From contig MNCI01000213.1 in assembly GCA_015680685.1 (NCBI GenBank), positions 1 to 64,000 on the forward strand: a stretch of DNA of 64,000 bases. The letters run 5' to 3'. Source of the DNA: Gnetum montanum (lineage: Eukaryota; Streptophyta; Gnetopsida; Gnetales; Gnetaceae). Position 1 is the stretch's first letter; every line of letters begins with the position of its first letter. A program made the translations under genes and the position numbers. A model generated the notes under the pieces. That model was not told the origin of the DNA. It worked only from the letters and a program-made list of their open reading frames with translations, and did not search any database. Of the stretch, positions 43,549 through 55,539 are shown piece by piece.

Positions 43549-45392
43549 TGAAACATCATAAATTTTCAAGGAATTGTTTCTTCACTGGGTGCTTGGAATT
43601 TAGGTAGTTTCATGGTAGTTCTTCAGGAGATGCATGTTTTGAGTTTAGACAACCTAGTTCTACAAATTTTCTACTTTTGGTGTTGATAGGCCTAATGGAC
43701 TCTTCATCCTACCCACTTGGGTAGTTCATCTAGCTAACAGTCTACTCAGAAGCAATGCATGGGGTTTTCAGTGATGCTCAGGCTATGCAAAACAATTTGG
43801 CGAGCTTTCTAGTTAAGAAGTTTGCTACGCTACGCTATGCTATGTAGCATAGCAGGCCTTAGAAGATAGTTGTAGGACGAAGTGCTACACTATGCTACAC
43901 TATGTAGTGAAGCATACTGTAGCAAAAGCAAGGTAGAAAGACCTAACTTACTTAGTGATTTCAATAGCACTAAGCAAGCACATCCATCCTTTCAAAACCT
44001 ATTGCTTCCCTTAACTTCAGTTCCTTCGGGAAGGCTCCTTTTACTAGGAAAGTAGCAGACCAAGCAGAAAGCAGGCTAAGTTGGCTACTATACTATGCTA
44101 CACTATGCAGTGTAGCACAGTGTAGCAAACGTGTATGAATGATGAAAGGCATCTTAGGATGTAGGATCAGCAAGTTCACAAGCTTCACATCGCATAAGAG
44201 CAAATGCTACAAATTGTCAACATGATCTTTGAGCAAGCATTCGTAATGCAAATCATAGTTAATGCTAGTTGCTACGCTACACTATGCTACATAGTGTAGC
44301 ATAGTGTAGCAAACATGCAAAGCTAGCAAAAGCACCTCAAAGGCCTCTAGCAATTACAATTAACTCTAGCGTAGATTTCTTCCATGAACTAGTGGCTATG
44401 CTATGCTACGCTACATAGTGTAGTACATCATAGCAAGCAGCTACGCTACACCAAACATGCTACGCTACACAGCGTAGTAGGAAATTGGGCATAGCATAGC
44501 GTAGAAAGTAGCCATGTTATGCCAAACATGCTACACTCCATAGTGTAGCATAGCGTAGCAGGTGGCTATGCTACAATGATCTACTTCACTCCTTCCTATC
44601 TGCATTGATGGCACACCTAATCCCAATGTCTCCAGTTCTAATGGCATAATTGCAGCATGGTAGGCTCATCAATCATCTTTGCATGTCCATGCAGCATGGA
44701 CACATCAAAATCTAGTAGGTCTAGGACACGTGGCATCTAAATCGCATCTTTTATGTGTTCCTAGCCTTATAAATACCTCGACAAACATTTCTTAAGGGGT
44801 TGGCAGGTTGGAAAATTTCAAGTGGATTGGCAATTTTGAGTAGCTTTGGGCATGGCTGGCATTTTTTGTTGGAAAACCAATTGAAAAACCTATTAGTAAA
44901 ATAGTTTGCATCCCCATTTCGCATCTTGTTAGCTCTTTCCCATTGCCTTTGTATCACTTCACATTGTTAGCCTTAAATTTCGCATTCAAGCATACGGTTG
45001 AATTTCTTTAAACGTCTTTGGTTACTTTTGAGATCTTTGTGCTTCCTAGTGTCACGCAATCAATTATATCCACTTTGACAAAGTAAAGTCGTAATCTTGA
45101 AATGGTGCATTTCTTAACCTTCGTTTACTTTATTCTCCTACTTATCGTTGCATTTTACATCGTTTTCATTTCCTCACATATAATAATCAATAGTTTACAT
45201 TACAAAAATTATTTTCAAATCATATGTTTACAAAAGGTTTAGTGACACCAATTAAGTCCTTGTCTGATTGACCAATTAAGGCACCCTATTTCCATTTTAT
45301 CTAGCATGACCCTCGTGCAAATCCAGGGTTAAGATTATCATAATCGATGACCTCTTGGTGTTTTCCAGCCATCGACATTTTCGGTCGCTAAA
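43549..45392 (+). repeat. 5' LTR of T5
   Basis: About 1844 bp, starting TGAAACATCATAAATTTTC; the terminal CA has become AA. TATA box TATAAATA at 44768-44775. U3 (43823-44575) holds roughly ten imperfect palindromes built from GCTACGCTA and TAGCGTAGC. R/U5 follows the TATA box. Confidence 0.93.
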
Positions 45393-45398
45393 GTTTTT

Positions 45399-45415
45399 TG
45401 GCGCTAGAAGGAGGG
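45399..45415 (+). other. Primer-binding site of T5
   Basis: TGGCGCTAGAAGGAGGG, six bases after the LTR end. Confidence 0.9.
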
Positions 45416-45800
45416 CCTTTGATGCCTTTTCCATGTTTTACAGTAGTCCTATAAGCTTTCTGCACCCTGACACACACTAGCGTAAACTTGATACCCTTTT
45501 GCAGTTTTTTACACATCGTGTGTTTTAGATCGGTCGCTTTGACGGTTCCTTTAGAACCCTGCAGGACATAAAGCCTCCGATCGCCACTTGACTCACTCAT
45601 TTTATGGTAGTCTTTCATGCATTTTGTACCCTAACATGTACTAGTGTAAACTCGATACCCTTTTGTGGTTGTTTACATATCATGTGGTACAAATTGGTTA
45701 CCTCGACGGTTCCTTCAGAATATGGCAAGACATAAAGCCTTTTGATCGCTTTCAGATCTCCTTGCTTTTTTTGTTTGCAAACTCATTTAGCTTTGCGACA

Positions 45801-48800
45801 ATGAATTCACCAAACACTATTGCTAACACCTATAACGTTGATGTTCCCTTCATGGTTCAAGCCATCATAGGTGCTAAAAAACCACTCAAACTAGGGTTGG
45901 GGCCACGTTGTTCCCTCAAGATCCAAAATCAGGGACCTGAGGGCTTGGTGCAACAACACGAATGATACAACTTCCTTTGTGCTAAGGTACAGGAAAACCT
46001 ACCTTTATATGCACAAGAACTCGAAGAGAAGCATAGCTTCAAGTTCACCTACTCCAATGGGATGGAATTTATTCCTACTTCCAGCATTCCCATCCCCTTA
46101 ACAAAAATGAACCAATGGCTTCTAGATCAACTAATCCAAGTCCTTAGGCCTAGGGAGTTGTAGGATATGGTGTCTCATCACAATGAGGCTTTCTAGGATG
46201 GGCAAGAAGAGTTGGATTCTCAATTTGACAGGGCAGGTCAAACCAACCCCTCCACCATCCCTCCTACCCCATCCTTTTGGATGAACCCATTGTCTATGGT
46301 CGTTTCCTTCATGATCACGTCTACACCATCACAACCCGTGATTACATCGGTAGTGGGTAGCCATGTCATGTCCTAGGTGTATCAACACCCCTATTCCCTT
46401 GTTTCATTCTTAGCCACTATTCCTCCACAAACTGTTCATCAATCTATTCCTACATCTCATCGCGTAATAATCATAGCTACCCTACCACACATTCATACCA
46501 TGTCTACTTCGTAATTGCATGCAGCTTCCATCTCTATCCCTACATTTACATCTATCCCATCATTAGCCCATCCACATGGTGGACCCCATTCACTTCTCCT
46601 CTTGCTATCTTACCATCAAAAATGGCTCACATTCGCCATCAGACCTACCAAGTCCACAAACAATACCACCCAGCACAAGCATATGGTTTTTTCCACCAGC
46701 CACTCAAATAGTCTACCTCGTAGCGCAACCCTCAGCTGCTGCTACAACAACACCACCTGCTAGCTAATGGATGCCACAAGAAACACAATTCGGAAGGGCC
46801 ATACCAATAGCACCCCTGATGGGTCACGTTGCTACCCCTACTACTCCACAGATGGGAGCTACCCTGGTAGTTCCCCAAACATCTGCATCATCCCCAGGTC
46901 TAGATCAAGCATTCTAGCTTATCCAGAGCCTTACTGAGGAAATAAAATACCTCACAACTATCGAGTCTGATATGGTTCAAGTCATGGACTTCTACCAGGA
47001 TGATCCCATCAACCTGATAGTCCCTATGTTAATATTACCCCAGGTATGTTTCTCCCTCATTTCAAAATATACAATGGGGAATGGGATCCCAATGCACACC
47101 TTGTTACGTTTAGGTCTAAGTCCCTTCTTCTGCAACAATGGCCGCACACGATCATCCATGTTTTTGCTATGTCTCTATTTGAAAAAGCTCTAGATTGGTG
47201 CTGTGGACTTCCATGCTCCTCCATATCAACCCTAGAGAAGCTTCTAAACTAATTTGTGACATGTTTAAAGTACAACATGAGACCAAATATCACACTAGAT
47301 TAGTTAATGAGCATGAAGAAATACCTACTAGAACCAATTTAGAAGTTCATCCAATGTTGGAGCATGACCCTTAACGAAATCTGCAAGCCCATCGTAGAGG
47401 CCCATTTGTTGGTCATTTTTAAGAGTGCAGTAAATAAATTTATCAAGTATAAGTTACATTATCTCTCTCTGTGCACTCTCAGTCAAGCCTTTTCCTAGAC
47501 TAAGAGCATACAGGATGCAGCTGAGGTAAGCAAAGACCCAGCCTACATTACATACAAGAACACCTTTGCGAAGAAGGACAAGGGTAAGGCTACAATACCC
47601 ACAGTGGCCACTGTGGCAAACAAGGCGAAACCCAAACCTAACAACAATAGTAACAAAAATAACAAGAAACCATCCACACCTACAGTTAAACCTATGCCCA
47701 AACAGGGCAACACACCACAACCTGCTACATTCACACCTAAGATAGCTACACCGCCTAAACTGAACTTTGAGTGTAAAGATTGCTTGAAGTATACTACACT
47801 ACCTTTGAAGACTTTGGATCTTCTGAAGAAACTACTAGTAGTACGGTACATCCAACATAAGAAGATGTCGAAAGAGGGAGCTAGGAAGAACCAGCGGTAC
47901 TGTGAACTCCTCAGGAACCCCTCGTTGGCTTTGCCTAATGAGCCCCTAGTTCTATGACTACCACCAATAGTGTGGTCACGACACAAATTACTACATGGTG
48001 CTGAAGGATGACATCCAAAGGATGATCAATTAGGGGAAACTAGTGCTAGAAGAAAGCAACCTAGTACACCCTAAGAATCAATCCCTACACGTCTACACTA
48101 ACCCCCTCAATGCCAATAATGCTAGCTACACTAACAACACCATTGCCATTGAAAGTAATCCGAGACCACCTCAATAGTTGTTTGTAGTCCAAGTGCCTTA
48201 GCGTAGTGCACCAGCACAACCAATGGCTAATCAAGGTCTGCAGCAACCTTTTTTCCTGAGAGTCCCTCCTTGAAAATCTCCCCTTGTACTACCTATTTCC
48301 CGAGTATCTGCCCCTGCACCACTTGTTAGTAGAGTTGCACCACCACCTTGCACATTAACACCATTAGCTTCATTTGTTATTAGGGGCCAAGCCATTCAAC
48401 AGCCCCTGCCACACAAAAGATAGCCTTACAGCCTTCTTGCCCTAAGAAACGAGAAGTGTGCTTCACTGGTAAGATGTCAAAGGGAGATATTGCCCCAGGT
48501 ACCTCCAAGTCTATGATCTTACCCCCTGCATCTATGCCCTCATCACTGAGACATAACATTGCTACACCCACATAGTCTTCACCACCTCGTCCAAGAGAGA
48601 CTGAACCCAAGCCCAAAATTGTCCCTCCTCGGGAAATTCATCTTCAGGGATGAATAGAAGAGGAGAAAGGTAGGAAACCGAAAAGTGGCCAAGACCTCTT
48701 GAGCACTCTCACCAAGGCCAAGTAAGATCTAAAATAGAAAAATACTACACTAAGATTGTACAACCTAATCATGACATCTACCACACACCATGAGGCTTTG

Positions 48801-48960
48801 GTCTGCATGTTAACGGTAATCCCTGTCGACAAAAGCATGCCAGCAGAAGAGAAGGTAATCCATTCAGTCATATTTCCTTCTGTGCCCGCAGAGCCAAAGC
48901 CATCCCAACTGAATTTTTGTGACAGTTCCATTAGGGAAGACCCTGAAAAGGTCAGGTGAC
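45801..48960 (+). pseudogene. T5 gag, decayed
   Basis: Start ATG at 45801 (MNSPNTIANTYN). Blocks found in T4 gag follow in order: LKIQNQGPEG and YNFLCAKVQENLP; a Pro/Ser/Thr-rich linker; the capsid-like FLPHFKIYNGEWDPNAHLV and WPHTIIHVFAMSLFEKALDW (about 47046-47200); AVNKFIKYKLHYL; a Lys/Asn/Pro-rich basic stretch (47604-47760); LKYTTLPLKTLDLLKKLL and CELLRNPSLALPNEP. After a frameshift near 47957, the linker MTSTTHHEALVCMLTVIPVD (48771-) aligns with the T4 segment before protease. Numerous TAG/TGA stops. Confidence 0.87.
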
Positions 48961-49462
48961 TATAGCACCTCTATTCATCACAATCTGGGTCAGTCAACAT
49001 AAGGTCCGGAGGGTACGCGTCGATGATGGGGCTGCTACAAATGTCATCCCTTTTCCTATTGTGGACAAGTTGGGTTCGGTCAACTAAATTAGACCCACAA
49101 CAACATCATGCTTAAAGTTGTTCAATGGGGCATGGGTTGTGGTAAAGGGCACAGTTCATATAGACTTCATTGCAGGGGACCAGTTCCCCACAAACACAAC
49201 TTTCATTATGGTTGAAGGGATTCTTGGGTTTAACCTAATATTGGGGAGGTCATGGTTAGTGCAAATTAGGGATGTCTCTTCATCCATCCATCAGGAGATC
49301 CATCTACCCTATGCAGGTAGGGAGGTGGTAATCCATGGTGATGAGCTAACAACACAAGCCATCAGCAATGTGGATATGGAACAGGGCTCAGAGGTCATAA
49401 CCTCTGAGAATGAAGCACCCATCTCTATAAACACTAATCGTTTGGCAACAGAACCAGCTTAG
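48961..49462 (+). pseudogene. T5 protease domain
   Basis: VRRVRVDDGAATNVIPFPIV with DDG at 49022-49030, then VHIDFIAGDQFPTNTTFIMV, FNLILGRSWLVQIRDVSSSI and HQEIHLPYAGREVVIHGDE. Equivalent to T4 37290-36833 and T1 1871-1219. The last 114 codons are open; one stop lies upstream (VN*). Confidence 0.87.
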
Positions 49463-49734
49463 CATGCCAATTCAAAAAAGAAAAACGTGTGGACTAAGTT
49501 TCCCTTCCAAGTGGAGGACAATGATGTAGGTGAAGGATGAAGCAAAACACATCAACCTTACACCTCGTCCAATCCACGATGGAACAAGAAGCAACTACAC
49601 ATAGCATAGTAACCCCACTGCTTCCTACCTAGCCACCATGCTCTGTACATTTACCACATTTTTGCTTTGCATCCATCCATCTACACCACTTACTAATTAG
49701 CCATCCTCTAAATTATTAGCGTATCATCCCTTTA

Positions 49735-49925
49735 ACATACCATGGCCTGAAATGGCCTAAAAATATGCTATTCAATGGCCCAAAATGACCTAAAACTAGA
49801 CCATGGCCTGAAATGGCCTAAAACTAGCAATGGCCTAAAACTTTTCATGGCCCGAAATGCCCTAAAACTAGCAAGGGCCCGAAATGGCCTAAAAATATTC
49901 ATGGCCTGAAATGGCCTAAAACTAA
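49735..49925 (+). repeat. Hairpin array after protease of T5
   Basis: Seven units of ATGGCCTGAAATGGCCTAAA, then ACTAG. Arms GGCC/GGCC, 6-nt loop. Same arm type as the T4 array at this position. 49926-50097 is AT-rich and empty. Confidence 0.95.
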
Positions 49926-51591
49926 AACATTGAAAATGAGAACTTAACATAAAATTCACCATGTAGACAATGCATAAGTTAGTGTAGAACCAGTTTATTT
50001 TCCAAAAGCCTCATTTTTCATTCAAATATTTTGTCATTTAAATAATGTTTGAAAAAATTCTATAAAAAAAATATAAAATTTCAAAATTCCCATGCTGTCA
50101 TGGGTTGTCTTCACCCGCATCATCTTTACCCACATCATTTGCCCCTGCATCATCCCCATCACCTTCTTCTACATTGTCCTCTGCCACCTCTTCATTCCCA
50201 CCCTCCGTGGATCTTCACTTGGAACCTACGTTGTAAGAATGAAGTAGTTAGCTAGGGCAACACAGGCAAGCTAGAATATAACGTGAGCATTAACACAGTA
50301 GAAAGTGATTGACCTGAGATGGACTTGCATCCATATCGAAGGGTATACAATCTAAACTAAGCTCAAGGTGATTCCAAAACTCCTCCTTCATGATATTAGC
50401 CCAATGCTTATTGCTTGGTTTAGCGTCTACAGTAGCTTTCTCCTTTTTGATGATCATCCATCTTGGAGGTCTCAAGGAAAAGGAAGTAGTGGCTATCTCT
50501 CCTGTGGGAAGATCCACTTCTCATTCAGGGGATTCAATCACCTTTACTTGCTCCATGAACTTGTTATAGGACGCATATGCACCAATTGCATTTATGAACT
50601 CTTTGTAAAAAAATGCCTCCATAGAAGAATCTCTATAAATTTTGCAGTAGGTGTCACGTTCCAATTTATACATGTGCTTATGGTTTTTCTGGGACTACCC
50701 CCACTCGTAAAATTTGGCACTGGAATCTTTCCAATCTTGATTCTTTTAGGCCAACAAGTTCATATACATTTGCTGTTCTATTATTTCTCGAGTGGCTTCA
50801 TTATTCTATCGCACGATTGTCCAATATCTAGCATAATTTATCATAGTTGTGTACCAATTGCCATCATTAGTATCATGGGCTTTGAGGAATTCATTTCTTG
50901 ATTTGAGGTATTCCACCACAATGCTCAGTTCAACCATCTCCTTTTCAACCTTATGGACCCATTTCCATAGGTCCTCGTTGACACACCTACACTCCCACAA
51001 TGAGGATGCCGAGTGCAAAGTGCATTTGCTAGCCTCTTCATATACGCAACAAGGCACCTCGACCACTTTGGGCAGGAATGTAGGCACGACACCTACTTTC
51101 AAAGGCTCTTTCAAGTCCCATTTAAGTTGAGAAGCTATCACTAGGTGAATAGCACATCAATCACATTAGCGTAGAAGAGTTAGCAAAATCAAGGCATCTA
51201 GTGTAGAAACATGAAAGCACCTAGCGTAGCAACATGAAAGCACCTAGCATAGCTACTTACCCACTTCAGGATCGACCTGCCTAAGATGGTCGATCATATC
51301 GTCGATGATCCCTTGCATAAACATAAACTTGTCAGGGGTCTTAGCCCATGGTTCCATGCGAATCAGAGGGGGTACTACAACATTAATAGTGATGTCTGTC
51401 ATACAACTAAATGTCTAAATAATGACCGAGGTGAACCACGATAAGAAAAATATATTGTTAAACTCACCAACCTTTGATTGCAGTTCCCTTTCTTTTTGAC
51501 TCAAGACGATCACAGTATCCTTAGCAGAAGTCCCTTCTAGGTCAATGCAAGATTATTCTTTATTTGCTAGGGCCTTTCCTTTTGAGGCCTC

Positions 51592-51940
51592 AGCATCCTC
51601 CTCATCCATATGAGACTCCTCTTCATCTTCAAAAATGTCCTCCTTGTTAGCAGGAGGATTTTCCTTGACAACCAGAGCCCCTTCCTTAGTGGCAGGAGCT
51701 CTTTTCCTCTTGACCGAGGCCCTTTCCTCTGAGACTAGGGCCTCCACATCTTTATTTGTTGCCCTTAGCATCCTCCTCATCCATATGAGACTCCTCTTCA
51801 TCTTCAAAAATGTCCTCCTTATTAGCAGGAGGATTTTCCTTGACAACTAGAGCCCCTTCCTTAGTGGCAGGAGCTCTTTTCCTCTTGACCGAGGCCCTTT
51901 CCTCTGAGACTAGGGCCTCCATGTCTTTATTTGTTGCCCT
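51592..51940 (-). repeat. 175-bp tandem duplication in the T5 antisense gene
   Basis: Two adjacent copies (51592-51766 and 51767-51940) differing at only a few bases. Each encodes RKRAPATKEGALVVKENPP and an acidic DEEESHMDEEDA. Much younger than the rest of the element by similarity, which differs from its T4 counterpart at most positions. Confidence 0.9.
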
Positions 51941-53638
51941 CATCTTGGGGGCCAACACCTCTTATTTACCTTCTTCCTCTTCCTCTTCTTCCTTTGATAG
52001 CCAAAAAAATATTTGCATTAGTTCAAAGCAAGTTAGCTTAAAGTAGGTGCTATGTTATGGTGTTTAGCGTAGCATAGCATAGCAAGCATTACAAAATAGG
52101 TGAAGAAAAAAGCATAAGAAAAAGCATTTACAGTAGGGGGGTTGCGGCCTACATAGCTTAAACTGCAGTGTTTTCCCCTCTTCTTCTTTCATGCAGGGGC
52201 TCTCCTCAGCTAGTTGAGGCCTCTTTCGCCACATCATGGTGGCCACTGTCTCAGCGATGAGACATTTCCTCTATGATACTCTACTAGCTACAGTAGGGGG
52301 AGCCTCTCCTATGCCATCTTGGCAATGAAATTTGTGGGCTACCTGATCCCTAGTCATCATAGAAAATGACTCCCCAATAGCTTCTGGGGGATTTTGGGCT
52401 TAGGTGATCTAGAGGATTTGGAAAATCCATGGTTTGGAAATCTGATTGCGATTTCACATAACCTAGGATCCATTCTCGTGGACTACCAAAAACTCTATGA
52501 AACACTACAAACAAGCTATGTAAAAGGTGTAGTGCACATTAAAATGGACTCTTGCTTCTTATGAAGCCCCATGATTTTAATTTTCAGGCCTTTGCATAGA
52601 AACCTAGCCCAGTTGTAGCAAGCCCCCTCCTCCATAACCTCCCGCATCATCCAAGCCTGCTCAATCCCTAGGATCTTCCCTTGGGAAAGTATCTGGGGAA
52701 ATGCATGAACACAGAAGATGGGATAAACCTCTCTAGTGGGTCCCTGCCTAACCTTCTCCATGGGGATCCCCTTTCTCTCTTTGGGGACTCATAGCCACTC
52801 CTCAATGTCCTCCTTTTCAAGGTTCAACTCTCTCTTGGTCTTTGACCCTATGAGGATGCCATCAACAAGGACACCAAAAAGGTCCATGAATAGTTGGTCA
52901 TTGATTTCAATGACCACCTGCACACTGTGTACACATGTCTGGAAGTGGTTTTCCCTGTCAGAAAAGGAGTCAGCTAGGATGAGCATCTCAATGGTAGGGA
53001 CACTTGGATTTAGGGCCAAGAACAAATCCATGAGTCCAACACCTTGAAGATTCTTAAGCAGGGATTCCAAGGCCATGCTACATATCCAACACTAGCTCTC
53101 ATCTACTTCTCTATACTTTAAGTAGATGTTTGGCTCCTGGCTCCTAGTGGTTATCATCGTCACCTCCTGGGACTTCTTCGCCCCTATAGCAGTTTGCATA
53201 GAAGCATTTACCATAAAAATACAAAAAAATACAAAAAATAGCAAGGACACTTGAACATGTAGTAACTACTGCTTAGCTTACCAGGCTTATACAGTGACAA
53301 GAATGGTGGAATATTAACTAAGACATATTCCAAGGTGATTGGTTTAAAGGGTGCCCATCCCTCATCCAACCAACCAGAATCTTTGCATCTATTGTAGAGT
53401 TTAGGATACTGGGTTGGGTAGGTATGGTACTCACCCCCATAATGGCCTATCACACCTATGTGCATATTATTAGTCGAAGAAAAATCCCATAGCACCATCT
53501 ATGCTAGGTTCAACACATCCATATTACCATGAAGCCTCTCCTCATTGATGTAAAACATGGTAACAAAAACATACCGTTCACATTTGGCTAACATAGAAAA
53601 TGTTGCATAGCATAGTAGAACGTGGCTATAAAACTCAC

Positions 53639-54066
53639 CCGCCAACATTGTACATGGTTCCTGGTGGCTTTTGGAAGCACATTCCCATATGACATGCAAT
53701 AAACAAAGTGTTGTAGGGATGGTAGCAGTTATACTTGGGCATATTCTAGATCCAAGCCAAATGCCTCAAATTTTTGGGGCATTGAATAGATCCCTCTCCC
53801 TACTCACTACTGATTGCCCCATCCATCAGATATCTCAGAATACTACAGTTTGCCCCAAGAAACAAGGTTTTTGTTATGCCAGTGGCAACAGGTGTGACCA
53901 AATGATCACACTAAAGCATTGGAGTAGGAATTGTAGGAACTCCTATGCTTCCTCCTAGAACTAGACCACCTGATCCTCCACACATGTATGGGGAGGAGAA
54001 ACATTGGCCACTGGCCCACTCATGCAGCAAAGGACCCCTACAATTTTGAGGATAATTAAAATTGGC
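53639..54066 (-). pseudogene. FCP1/NIF-like (HAD) domain, exon 2 of T5 antisense gene
   Basis: Reads RPILIILKIVGVLCCMSGPV, EFLQFLLQCFSVIIWSH, then in a shifted frame YMDGAIS-like text and YHPYNTLFIACHMGM with QKPPGTMYN. Aligns along its whole length with T4 32480-32929. The first Asp of the HAD motif is Lys here. Ends in a good donor GG|GTGAGT. Confidence 0.58.
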
Positions 54067-54892
54067 CTTAGCGCTACATTGCACAACATAATAGAAAATG
54101 TTAGCATCATGTCTGAGTGTAATCCACACATAGCATAGAAAACCTAGCACGTTAGCAAATAGCATACCACTAATTCTCTCCATACACATAGCATAGCAAA
54201 AACACGAAGGCAATAGTGTAGAAAAGTTACCTTAGCATAGCAGCAGAGTGATTAGCCCTAACAAAGCGATTAACATTACACCCTGATAGAACTTGTGTCA
54301 CACTATCACATCACGCATGGCCAAACCCTTCTGAGGGTCCTACACTATGCTATTTTCATGCCAAGAAGCTCAAATCATCCAAGCCTATGTGGTAATGATA
54401 GCCATAGTGATGGCAGTCTAGGTGACCTTACATGCAACCCTAGCATAGCGTCTGTACATCTACCATAGCCAAAACCACAACAGTGACGGTGTAAAGGCCA
54501 AAACAATGAAAACATGATGATAGAAAACAAAAAAAGCTAAGAAAAATTGTAGAAACACAAAAGCAAGAAAAAAAAACAATAACAGAAGCATGAGGGAATA
54601 GAGGAAGCACAGTAGCCTACCGGGTTAACGTTGTCTCCTCTCGCATTGCAACACATGCTTGTGTCATGCGTCCTAGGGTTTCCTTCACTTCATCAACCTT
54701 AGTGAGCACCAGATGTTTATGTTCCTTCTTGGGAGCCATCATCTTGCTTGTTGACTCTTCCCTCATTGTTATGTTGAAATCTCCTTGCTCTTTATTGGTA
54801 CAATCGCTCTCCACTCCGAAATTGCTCTATGCTCCGAATGTGGGATTTGCACTGTTACGGTGAAAATGACGAGTTTACCGAGGGTTAATCCC

Positions 54893-54900
54893 TATTTATA
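54893..54900 (-). promoter_or_regulatory. TATA box of the T5 antisense gene
   Basis: TATAAATA on the minus strand about 150 bp before the exon 1 ATG (54742). No LTR is near, so this is an internal promoter candidate. Confidence 0.55.
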
Positions 54901-55084
54901 GCTGCAATGGTAAAAAGGGGAAACTTGTCATTCTCTCTCTCCGTTTAATGTGGAGTATGTCATGTAGCGTAGCATGATCACCATGACATTGTAGCACTGT
55001 TGGCGTTAATATAGGTGGGTCGAGGCGAAGAACCTTCACACACTTCAACCTAGCCATTTGCCTTCCCAAAAAAAAATAAAATAT

Positions 55085-55310
55085 CTAGTAAATGATTTGA
55101 AAAGACCTTAAACTAGTACTCCTAGCATATAGTTTCACTCTAGTTAGCGGTCCAAAAAGACCTTAAACTAGTAGTTTCGATCTTCTACGCGTTCACAGTC
55201 CACAATGATAGTAAACTAGCAATTTCACATTTTCACATCAGCAATTTTGCATTTTTTAGTATTTTTGCATTTTTACATCTTAGCGGTCTACCATGACCTT
55301 AAACTAGAAA
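55085..55310 (+). repeat. Hairpin array between antisense gene and pol of T5
   Basis: Irregular units, for example GGTC/GACC at 55149-55152 and 55159-55162 and again near 55280, each followed by TTAAACTAG. Some units are separated by unrelated AT-rich text. Confidence 0.88.
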
Positions 55311-55539
55311 ATATTAAGCTTTGCATCGTACTTTACCAATTACATCTCAGTGCTACTTTGCATATCATCACTATGCATAGTTGCTACAAATGTATGCCTC
55401 TTAACCAGACTTTCATCTAATTTTGGCAGGTTGAGCGAGAATGGAAATCCATCGTGATCTCTCTTCACCTTTAGCTTCAGTAGGTCCACATGGCAAGCTC
55501 TCAAGACAACTGAACCAAGATCTAATAAACTAGAAAACA

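Larger units (their letters stand above)
50098..54742 (-). pseudogene. Antisense spliced gene of T5 (FCP1-like domain, acidic tail)
   Basis: Mirror of the T4 antisense gene. Exons from borders and alignment: 54742-54621, 54066-53639, 53498-53282, 53183-52132, a duplicated exon-5 zone about 51950-51545, one about 51390-51260, 51134-50314, 50225-50098. Shared blocks include LTKVDEV; the FCP1-like exon; WLDEGWAP and IPPFLSLYKPG; VGLMDLFLAL, DSFSDRENHF, QLFMDLFGV, REVMEEGACYNW, IGESFSMMTRD, RKRPQLAEESP; PDKFMFMQGIIDDMIDHL; CVNEDLWKWVHKVEKE; DMDASPSQ at the last donor. The intron after YKPG starts at exactly the codon position used in T4, phase 1. Function unknown; the acidic end and coiled-coil-like exon 7 suggest a protein-binding role. 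Decayed by stops and a frameshift in the last exon. Confidence 0.72.

Noticed and set aside
47543..47986. Hydrophobic 147-codon minus-strand frame
   Set aside because: It is the antisense shadow of the Lys/Asn/Pro-rich part of T5 gag.
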